Assembly: GCA_030836605.1 (NCBI GenBank)
Contig: JAUPMC010000038.1
Coordinates: forward strand, 1 to 5,446
DNA from: Thermoplasmatota archaeon
GTDB lineage: Archaea; Thermoplasmatota; Thermoplasmata; UBA10834
DNA: 5,446 nucleotides
Direction of reading: 5' to 3'
A model generated the notes under the pieces. That model was not told the origin of the DNA, made no database searches, and worked only from the letters and a program-made list of their open reading frames with translations. Each line of letters opens with the position of its first letter. Within the stretch, counting starts at the first letter, position 1. A program made the position numbers and the translations under genes. Below, piece by piece: positions 1 through 4,407 of the stretch.

Positions 1-391
1 CCTCGTAGTTCACGAACTCGAAGGACTCGAGGGATATCCTCAGCACCGCGTCCCCTTGGTCGAAGAAGTCCTCGTTGTCCCCGACGCCGTCCGCGTCCGA
101 GTCCTCGGTCTCGTCAGGGTCTTGGGGGAACGCGTCCCCGTTGTCCCCGGCCCCGTCGCTGTCGGAGTCCGCCCACTCGTCGGGGTCCCTTGGGAACTCG
201 TCTTCGTTGTTCTTGAAACCGTCCCCGTCCCAATCCGCTATCGCGGCCACAGGCGAGAGCGACGGAGAGGCCAGGACGCCGAAGAGGAGCATGACCATGA
301 CGATGAAGACCAGGGCTGATGCCGTCATGACGTTGTGGAGCGCCTTCTCCTCCCCTGTCAAGGTCTGGTCCTCCGTGCCAGTATGTGTCAT
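1..391 (-). CDS. Membrane-anchored protein with TSP3-like Ca-binding repeats (partial, C-terminus beyond left edge)
   Basis: The frame reads from ATG at 391 leftward without a stop to base 1, giving 130 residues; the C-terminal part lies outside the window. Residues 1-20 are polar and acidic. Residues about 22-40 are a hydrophobic segment (core ALVFIVMVMLLFGVL) that could be a signal anchor or an uncleaved or cleaved signal peptide. From residue 53 the chain is strongly acidic with three loops of the type DxDxDG (DWDGDG 53-58, DSDSDG 75-80, DSDADG 97-102), linked by FPxDPDE and GDNxD motifs. This is the pattern of thrombospondin type 3 calcium-binding repeats in secreted proteins. A new domain, probably beta, starts near residue 115. 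A purine-rich GAAGGGAC about 8 bases upstream can serve as ribosome binding site. Likely role: extracellular, calcium-stabilised surface or adhesion protein; the specific function is unknown. It is divergent from the membrane winged-helix gene at 470. Confidence 0.8.
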   Translation of the reverse strand, partial: MTHTGTEDQTLTGEEKALHNVMTASALVFIVMVMLLFGVLASPSLSPVAAIADWDGDGFKNNEDEFPRDPDEWADSDSDGAGDNGDAFPQDPDETEDSDADGVGDNEDFFDQGDAVLRISLESFEFVNYE

Positions 392-469
392 GTCGGCGTC
401 CCTTCAAAATACTTGCCCCGGTCGGGGCTCTGGCGAACCATCAAATACGGTCGACAGGATTTCGTTGGC
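392..469. promoter_or_regulatory. Divergent promoter region with central palindrome
   Basis: This 78-base gap separates two divergent starts. An A/T-rich motif CATCAAATACGG (439-450) centres about 25 bases before the GTG at 470, the spacing expected of an archaeal TATA box for a leaderless message. Read on the other strand, the same motif could start a transcript near 418 with a leader of about 27 bases that contains the minus gene's ribosome binding site. A perfect palindrome with 6-base arms, GCCCCG-GT-CGGGGC (415-428), lies almost exactly midway and would overlap the minus-strand start site. Motifs are seen directly; promoter and operator roles are inferred. Confidence 0.4.
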
Positions 470-976
470 GTGAGACACGCATCCGTCGCCGGCTGGACCT
501 CCATCCTGTCGGCGTCTGTGTCGGCGGTGGTCCTGGCCCTGATGTTGTACAGAGGCGTCGCCGAGCCCGAGCCGGGCCGCCTGATCTCCCTCGACGCCCT
601 GGGATGGGCCATCCTCATCTGCTCCTTCGCCGGCCTGGCGGTCTCCATCGCCTTGTTGTCCTACTCCAGGTTCCTGTGGTACTCCGCCCAGTACGCTTCT
701 GAGAAGGAACTCCGGGCGCAGACCGCCGAGCAGGCGCCCGCCGTGGCCCCGGAGGAGGCTCGGGAGCCCCGCGACCTCGGCGCGCTCCCCGAGGACGAGC
801 GGAGGCTGTATGAGATGATCGAATCCGCCGGGGGCGAGATATTGCAGATGAAGCTGGTGTCCTCCGGGGAGTTCTCCAAGTCAAAGGTGACCCGTCTCTT
901 GGACAAGCTCGAGGGCCGCGAGCTTATAAAGAGGGAGCGCTACGGCATGACGAACATGGTCCGGCTGACCAAGTGA
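470..976 (+). CDS. Two-pass membrane protein with C-terminal winged-helix DNA-binding domain
   Basis: A 168-residue protein from GTG 470. The open frame extends further upstream, including an ATG at 383, but that would overlap the divergent gene's start and the shared promoter, whereas GTG 470 sits at leaderless spacing from a TATA-like box. Two hydrophobic segments lie at about residues 9-27 and 44-64, joined by a short loop (RGVAEPEPGR). A charged, Ala/Glu/Pro-rich linker (about 76-105) follows, then a winged helix at about 106-168: EDERRLYEMI helix, an EILQ segment, the recognition-helix region SKSKVTRLLDKLEGRELI, and a wing ending GMTNMVRLTK. This matches the MarR/DUF-type membrane-anchored winged-helix proteins common in euryarchaea. 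Likely role: a membrane-tethered transcription regulator with its DNA-binding domain in the cytoplasm. Its target is unknown; the divergent surface-protein gene is an obvious candidate. No T-tract terminator is evident just after the stop. Confidence 0.72.
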   Translation: MRHASVAGWTSILSASVSAVVLALMLYRGVAEPEPGRLISLDALGWAILICSFAGLAVSIALLSYSRFLWYSAQYASEKELRAQTAEQAPAVAPEEAREPRDLGALPEDERRLYEMIESAGGEILQMKLVSSGEFSKSKVTRLLDKLEGRELIKRERYGMTNMVRLTK

Positions 977-1046
977 CCCTTCTGGGGCCATAACTGCGTG
1001 ATATCGCCCACTGACTGCCTGTTCTCGTCGACTTGAAATTCGTTTC

Positions 1047-1067
1047 ATGCCACGTATTACGTGGTAT
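1047..1067. repeat. Near-perfect palindrome, possible operator
   Basis: The core CCACGTA-T-TACGTGG (1050-1064) has perfect 7-base arms around a single T. It extends to 10-base arms (AT at both outer ends) with one mismatch. The short spacer and centre of symmetry fit a dimeric DNA-binding protein better than an RNA hairpin. It is about 70 bases beyond the winged-helix gene stop and about 480 bases before the next gene. The role is inferred. Confidence 0.55.
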
Positions 1068-1316
1068 TTCATCCATCATGAATCTGAACACGCCTGGTGT
1101 CCGCAACGCGGGGGGAGAAAGGAGTGCGTGCGTCGAGGACAAGGGAGACCTCGGGCCTGCCCTTGACCGTGCGCTTGATCGTCCCCCTCGTGAGGCTGTC
1201 CGCAGGTCTGCGGTCCGTGCGGGCCGTTGCATGACGATAACTGGGGGAAACCTAGCCCATACAGGGAGCCGCTGAGATCCTCTCCGACATCTCCGTGCCA
1301 AAGGAGGAAAGAGCAG

Positions 1317-1377
1317 CCCCTTTCGATGAAACCCCTTACAAACCCCTTACCCCTTCCCCAATCCCCTTGGGGAGGGG
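1317..1377 (-). repeat. G-quadruplex motif with six GGGG runs (C-runs on plus strand)
   Basis: On the plus strand CCCC occurs at 1317, 1332, 1343, 1350, 1356 and 1363. The last four are separated by TTA, TT and AAT, so the minus strand reads four G4 runs with loops of 3, 2 and 3 bases, which meets the classic four-tetrad quadruplex rule. An exact tandem 11-base repeat AAACCCCTTAC (1329-1339 and 1340-1350) lies within the tract. GGGG runs at 1369-1372 and 1374-1377 on the plus strand can also pair with the C-runs as a competing hairpin. The motif is seen directly; folding in vivo is not shown. Confidence 0.7.
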
Positions 1378-1416
1378 CTCAGAAACGAGCCGAAGTGTAG
1401 CAATATTGCGCTGTTA

Positions 1417-1451
1417 TTTCACTCATCCGCTTCGGATTTCGTCACGTGAAA
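1417..1451. repeat. Nested inverted repeat
   Basis: Outer arms TTTCAC (1417-1422) and GTGAAA (1446-1451) flank an inner hairpin ATCCG-CTT-CGGAT (1425-1437). A separate 10-base palindrome GCAATATTGC lies just upstream at 1400-1409. These are about 100-130 bases before the clostripain-like start and could form RNA structure in a leader or mark regulator sites. Function unknown. Confidence 0.35.
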
Positions 1452-1501
1452 CCGATTCTAGGCTACCCATTAGATGCTCTTTCAGACCTCAGGGAATGGG
1501 C

Positions 1502-1519
1502 TAGTCAGTACAGTGACTA
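1502..1519. promoter_or_regulatory. Inverted repeat just upstream of the clostripain-like gene
   Basis: TAGTCA and TGACTA are 6-base perfect arms separated by 6 bases. The repeat ends about 27 bases before ATG 1547 and just ahead of the ribosome binding site. That position suits an operator near the transcription start or a small leader hairpin. The role is inferred from symmetry and position only. Confidence 0.35.
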
Positions 1520-1546
1520 TGCTCAGAGGAAGAAGGGGGAGACACT

Positions 1547-3244
1547 ATGAGGTGGAAGAGCAGATTCGCGATAGCCGTCATGGCCGCAGCTCTGATGACG
1601 CTGCCCTCGACGGCGCTCGGGACAGACGAACAGCCGGAGAGGGATTGGACTGTCCTGATGTATTTCGGAGCGGACAACGACCTATATCAAGCGACCGAGT
1701 TCTGTGTCGAGCAGGCCCTCAAGGGCCTGAACGAGGCGGCTGCCGACGGTTCGAAGGTGGCAGTCGTGTTGCTCATCGACGGCCCCAACAACGGCGACAC
1801 GAGGGTGTATGAGCTCACGAAGGACGGGAGGACGGACCTGACGTCCTCGGCCCTCGGGGCCGGCAACGTCGAGAGGAAGATGACCGACCCGCAGACGATG
1901 ATCGAGTTCCTGAACTGGGCGATGCCCGCATATCCCGCGGGGAAGACGATGCTCGTCCTCAAGAACGGTCACGCATGGTGCGGGATCTGTCCCGACGGGA
2001 CGGACAACGCCGGCGACGAGAAGATACTGATGCCGATAGACGACGTCAGATACGCGCTGGAGACCGTGCAGACCGACCCGGCCTTGTGGGTCGACGTCCT
2101 CGCACTCGACGGCGACAACATGGGCTCGATCGAGGTGGCTTATGAGCTGAGGACGGTGACGAGCTACTTCGTGGCTTCGCAACAGCAGGTCCCGTTGGAG
2201 GGGCTGCCTTACTACCTGTTCATGAAAGACCTCGCCGAGACGCCAGCCATGGACGAGAAGACTGCCTGCATCGCGATGGCCGACGACTACGTCAAGTACT
2301 ACAACAACACCAAGGGCAGCAAGCCGGTCTACGACAAGCTCCTGGCGAACTCCCAGATGTACGTGACCGCTGCTGTGTTCCAGATGGGCGCGGGCGGGAA
2401 GAAGATCGCGGGCGTCGTCGACGGTTTCGACGCCTACCTGGACTACCTCCTCAAGGGCGAACTGCCTGATGCGGTCGTCGCAGCGGCCGAGGCTGAGGGG
2501 ATCGACGTCGGCGCCAAGCTTGACCAGTGGATGTACCCCGACCCGACGACGGGCGAGGATGTCTGGTCGTGGATCCCGCTGAACCGCAACAACATCTCGT
2601 CCGCGAGGGACTGCGCCCTCATCGGCAAGATAAACGACCAGCAGGGCTACGAGTGGCTGCCGGACGCCTACACATGGCTGTGGAGTATGTCGGCGCTGTC
2701 GAACTACGAGGTCTATGGCGACCCGATCCCTCCGAGTGAGGATGTCGACCTGAGCGACCTCCCCGAGCTGTCGGAGCTCAAGGACCCGTTCGTCAGGCTG
2801 CTCCTCGAGGACTTCATGGAAGCGTTCGGCTACGCGGAGCCGGGGATATACCGCGGCGTGTGGAGGGCGGAGTACCTGACCGGCGACGGCGCCCTGCTCT
2901 GGGTGTCCCAGAGCCAGATACTGGACCGCTCCGGCAACTCGTTCCCGCACGGCCTGAACATCTGGTTCCCGCCGACGTGGTTGCAGTGGGACGAGGACGA
3001 CGAGTGGACGAGCCTCTTCACCAAGGAGATGACCTACGCCTACTCCGGCATCGGCGTATGGCTCGGGACAGACGTGACGGTCCTGATGCCCGCGGAGTAC
3101 TACTGCATAGACTGCCCGGAGATGTATCAGGACATCGGCCTGGACTTCACCTCGGAGACGTCCTGGATGGACTTCTTCGGGGTCTACTATGACTCCAGGT
3201 GGCTGATCTACGGTGGGGACACGGGCAGCCGGCAGAAACCCTAG
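1547..3244 (+). CDS. Secreted clostripain-family (peptidase C11) protein, catalytic Cys apparently replaced by Asp
   Basis: A 565-residue protein with a strong GGGGGAG ribosome binding site 5 bases before the ATG. Residues 1-25 form a signal peptide (MRWKSR basic, then FAIAVMAAALMTL, then a PSTALG cleavage region); no further membrane anchor is visible, so it is probably secreted. C11 landmarks in order: WTVLMYFGADNDL (34-46); a VAVVLLIDG strand; the LVLKNGHAWCG block (about 136-146) where the family has an NHG..W histidine motif; ALDGDNMGSIEVAYEL (186-201), where active members read DACLMG..EVAYEL; ASQQQVPLEGLPYY (210-223), equivalent to the usual ASEE..PxxGxPY; and HGLNIWFPP (468-476), equivalent to sGLSIYFP. 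Asp190 sits where the nucleophilic cysteine is expected, and His142 is shifted relative to the family motif. The fold assignment is fairly secure, peptidase activity is doubtful. CxxC pairs occur at 145-148 and 520-523. The length is close to clostripain (about 530). It appears monocistronic, followed by a hairpin terminator. Confidence 0.75.
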   Translation: MRWKSRFAIAVMAAALMTLPSTALGTDEQPERDWTVLMYFGADNDLYQATEFCVEQALKGLNEAAADGSKVAVVLLIDGPNNGDTRVYELTKDGRTDLTSSALGAGNVERKMTDPQTMIEFLNWAMPAYPAGKTMLVLKNGHAWCGICPDGTDNAGDEKILMPIDDVRYALETVQTDPALWVDVLALDGDNMGSIEVAYELRTVTSYFVASQQQVPLEGLPYYLFMKDLAETPAMDEKTACIAMADDYVKYYNNTKGSKPVYDKLLANSQMYVTAAVFQMGAGGKKIAGVVDGFDAYLDYLLKGELPDAVVAAAEAEGIDVGAKLDQWMYPDPTTGEDVWSWIPLNRNNISSARDCALIGKINDQQGYEWLPDAYTWLWSMSALSNYEVYGDPIPPSEDVDLSDLPELSELKDPFVRLLLEDFMEAFGYAEPGIYRGVWRAEYLTGDGALLWVSQSQILDRSGNSFPHGLNIWFPPTWLQWDEDDEWTSLFTKEMTYAYSGIGVWLGTDVTVLMPAEYYCIDCPEMYQDIGLDFTSETSWMDFFGVYYDSRWLIYGGDTGSRQKP

Positions 3245-3280
3245 GGTCTCGGGTGGACGCTAGAAGAATATGCGTCCGCC

Positions 3281-3336
3281 GCTCCCCTGTCCGCCGGTTG
3301 GACTACAGCCGGGACCGGGGGAGCATGCGAGTTTTT
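3281..3336 (+). terminator. Hairpin plus T-tract terminator of the clostripain-like gene
   Basis: Outer arms GCTCCCC (3281-3287) and GGGGAGC (3318-3324) pair perfectly. Inner GTC/GAC and CCGG/CCGG pairs extend the stem around an 11-base loop. Five T's follow at 3332-3336. The element begins about 36 bases after the stop codon at 3244. A hairpin with a T-tract resembles an intrinsic terminator; in archaea the T-tract itself is the main signal. Confidence 0.6.
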
Positions 3337-3341
3337 CATTA

Positions 3342-3359
3342 TCCGCCTCAGAGGGCGGA
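3342..3359. repeat. Small hairpin between convergent genes
   Basis: TCCGCC (3342-3347) and GGCGGA (3354-3359) form a 6-base stem with a 6-base loop, between the plus-strand terminator T-tract and the end of the minus-strand tRNA. It may serve as a 3' end signal for the tRNA transcript, though no T-run follows it on the minus strand. Role inferred. Confidence 0.35.
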
Positions 3360-3383
3360 CCGTCGACAATTCTGAGAGTCCAG

Positions 3384-3460
3384 TGGTGGGGTAGGTCGGA
3401 TTTGAACCGACGGTCACGTGGTCCCGAACCACGGATCATACCAAGCTAGACCACTACCCC
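3384..3460 (-). tRNA. tRNA-Pro (anticodon CGG), CCA encoded
   Basis: Read on the minus strand, the acceptor stem GGGGTAG (3460-3454) pairs with CTACCCC (3394-3388). Discriminator A (3387) and an encoded CCA (3386-3384) follow. The D-arm carries the GG pair in its loop. The anticodon stem CGTGG/CCACG encloses the loop TTCGGGA, giving anticodon CGG (3426-3424) with the G37 typical of proline tRNAs. The T-arm is GTCGG-TTCAAAT-CCGAC with the conserved TTC. It decodes CCG, a frequent proline codon in the neighbouring genes. No intron is present. A TATA box lies upstream at 3496-3504. Confidence 0.95.
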
Positions 3461-3495
3461 GTGGTGGCGGCGCTCAGGGATAAGCCGAGGTGTCG

Positions 3496-3504
3496 TATAT
3501 AATT
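3496..3504 (-). promoter_or_regulatory. TATA box of the tRNA-Pro gene
   Basis: The minus strand reads AATTATATA, an A/T island in otherwise GC-rich DNA, 36-44 bases upstream of the mature tRNA 5' end. With archaeal spacing, transcription would start about 10-15 bases before the tRNA, leaving a short leader for RNase P to remove. Confidence 0.6.
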
Positions 3505-3512
3505 GTGATTCA

Positions 3513-3607
3513 GGCCCGGAGAGGCGGTCGCTCCGCCCGAGCGGTGGGGCGGGCCGCCCCCTTCGCGCGCTCCCCGGTCCGCCGGCGAGCTCGCAGCCGA
3601 GGAGCGC
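3513..3607. other. Very GC-rich, hairpin-rich spacer between tRNA-Pro and the XRE regulator
   Basis: About 95 bases of strongly G/C DNA hold several strong inverted repeats: GGCCCG (3513-3518) with CGGGCC (3550-3555), enclosing GGCGG-TCGCT-CCGCC (3523-3537); a near-perfect palindrome GGGGCGG-G-CCGCCCC (3546-3560) that competes with it; GCGCTCC (3567-3573) with GGAGCGC (3601-3607); and inside that a 10-base palindrome GCGAGCTCGC (3585-3594). No coding signal is seen in any frame. It could be a structured non-coding RNA or simply a GC-rich spacer; I recognise no known RNA family (no RNase P or SRP RNA signature). Confidence 0.4.
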
Positions 3608-3655
3608 TCAGCGCGTGTCCGCGCCTGTCCGCACCAGCATCCCTGAGTTCGTCTA

Positions 3656-3678
3656 TTGCCGTTAACCACATACGGCAA
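3656..3678. promoter_or_regulatory. Candidate operator: perfect inverted repeat abutting the TATA box of the regulator-mvaS operon
   Basis: TTGCCGT (3656-3662) and ACGGCAA (3672-3678) are perfect 7-base arms separated by 9 bases, so the arms are 16 bases apart centre to centre. The right arm occupies the position of the BRE next to the TATA-like CTATAAGTA (3680-3688). A protein bound here would compete with or recruit TFB. The first gene of the operon encodes an XRE-type regulator, a natural candidate for binding. Symmetry and position are seen; the binder is inferred. Confidence 0.55.
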
Positions 3679-3688
3679 ACTATAAGTA
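3679..3688 (+). promoter_or_regulatory. TATA box for the XRE regulator-mvaS operon
   Basis: ACTATAAGTA is centred about 27 bases upstream of the ATG at 3711. This is the distance from TATA box to transcription start in archaea, so the message is probably leaderless or nearly so. The lack of a well-spaced ribosome binding site before 3711 agrees with this. Confidence 0.65.
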
Positions 3689-3710
3689 TCGACAGGCGTC
3701 TCCAAGGTGC

Positions 3711-4394
3711 ATGCGAGACCAGGTGAGAGAGAAGGTCGCGGGAGAGATCTGCCTCTCCGAGGAACCGGGCAAGACCATCCGCAAGTGGAGGGAACAGTTC
3801 AACATCTCCCAGCAGGAACTCTCGAAGCACCTGGGCGTGTCCCCCTCGGTCATCAGCGACTACGAGGCGGGGCGGAGGAAGTCCCCGGGCATCGCGACCA
3901 TAAGGAAGATCGTGGATGCGTTCCTGGACATAGACGAGAAGACGGGCGGTGGCGTCCTGAAGCAGTACTCCCTCGCCGCGAAGACGGAATGCATCATCTC
4001 GATCAAGGAGTTCGCCCACGAGGTGCTCGCCGACGAGCTCGTGGAGCGCATATCCGGGGAGAACCTCACGCCGACGGTCTCGCTGGACAAGCACATCCAC
4101 GGCTTCACAGTGATAGACAGCATCAGGGCGATCACCACCCTGAACTCGTTCGACTACCTCAAGATATACGGATGGAGCAGCCAGCGCGCGCTCGTGTTCA
4201 CGGGCGTGAAGTTCGGCCGCTCCCCGATGATCGCCATCAGGGCGCATCCGCTGAAGCCGGCAATCGTTGTATACCAGAAGCCTGACCAGGTGGACGAGCT
4301 GGCGATCAGGCTCGCGGAGCTCGAGGGCCTGCCCCTCATCAAGACGGAGCTCCCGGCCGGGGAGCTCGTTGAGATACTGAATTCCCTTGGTTGA
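3711..4394 (+). CDS. XRE-family HTH transcriptional regulator linked to HMG-CoA synthase
   Basis: A 227-residue protein. Start ATG 3711 is chosen because the TATA box sits about 27 bases upstream. Residues about 22-75 form a Cro/C1-type helix-turn-helix: TIRKWREQFN, then SQQELSKHLGVSPSVISDYE (33-52) with the classic QxELSxxLGVSxSxISxYExGRR pattern, then a fourth helix ATIRKIVDAFLDI. Residues about 80-227 form a second domain, mixed alpha/beta, with ALVFTGVKFGRSPMIAIRAHPLKPAIVVY as its most distinctive stretch; this is probably the ligand-sensing or dimerisation part. Homologous archaeal regulators lie beside HMG-CoA synthase in several euryarchaea (from memory, MJ1545 of Methanocaldococcus is of this type), which supports a role in controlling the mevalonate pathway. 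No direct evidence of ligand exists here. The stop is 13 bases before mvaS, so the two are very likely cotranscribed. It may regulate itself through the inverted repeat at 3656-3678. Confidence 0.85.
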   Translation: MRDQVREKVAGEICLSEEPGKTIRKWREQFNISQQELSKHLGVSPSVISDYEAGRRKSPGIATIRKIVDAFLDIDEKTGGGVLKQYSLAAKTECIISIKEFAHEVLADELVERISGENLTPTVSLDKHIHGFTVIDSIRAITTLNSFDYLKIYGWSSQRALVFTGVKFGRSPMIAIRAHPLKPAIVVYQKPDQVDELAIRLAELEGLPLIKTELPAGELVEILNSLG

Positions 4395-4407
4395 CGAGGT
4401 GGAATCG

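Larger units (their letters stand above)
977..1546. other. 570-base intergenic region without a convincing gene
   Basis: No reading frame here looks coding. Candidates of 65-80 residues exist, but they lack the strong G/C third-position bias of the real genes, use CGT for Arg instead of the local AGG preference, and resemble no family I recognise. The region contains a 21-base near-palindrome (1047-1067), a C-run/G-quadruplex tract (1317-1377), a nested inverted repeat (1417-1451) and an 18-base inverted repeat (1502-1519). It must also contain the promoter of the clostripain-like gene at 1547, but no TATA box stands out clearly enough to call. Confidence 0.6.

Noticed and set aside
75..473. 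Plus-strand open frames over the Ca-repeat gene
   Set aside because: The Ser/Pro-rich and Val-rich repeats are reverse-strand images of the DxDxDG repeats encoded on the minus strand.
1033..1275. Open frame of about 65-80 residues on the plus strand downstream of the 21-base palindrome
   Set aside because: Third-position G/C is clearly lower than in the real genes, Arg is mostly CGT instead of AGG, there is no ribosome binding site at the proper distance, and no domain is recognisable.
1317..1377. CRISPR or telomere-like repeat array
   Set aside because: Only one exact 11-base tandem repeat and irregular spacing of CCCC runs; no spacers or long conserved repeats.
1326..1400. Possible 24-residue leader peptide (ATG 1326 to TAG 1400) after an AAGGAGG at 1301
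   Set aside because: The ribosome binding site is about 18 bases from the ATG, too far, and the peptide only reads through the repeat tract.
1295..1504. Open frame of 69 residues on the plus strand
   Set aside because: It translates the C-run repeat tract into a Pro/Leu-rich peptide and then runs across inverted repeats; no coding bias.
1682..2950. Long minus-strand open frame of 422 residues opposite the clostripain-like gene
   Set aside because: Typical antisense shadow in GC-rich DNA: Arg/Val/His/Leu-rich composition with no domain, while the plus strand has a signal peptide and clear family motifs.
3510..4247. Minus-strand open frame of 245 residues opposite the XRE regulator
   Set aside because: It runs through the promoter and GC-rich spacer and opposes a clear HTH regulator; no recognisable domain.
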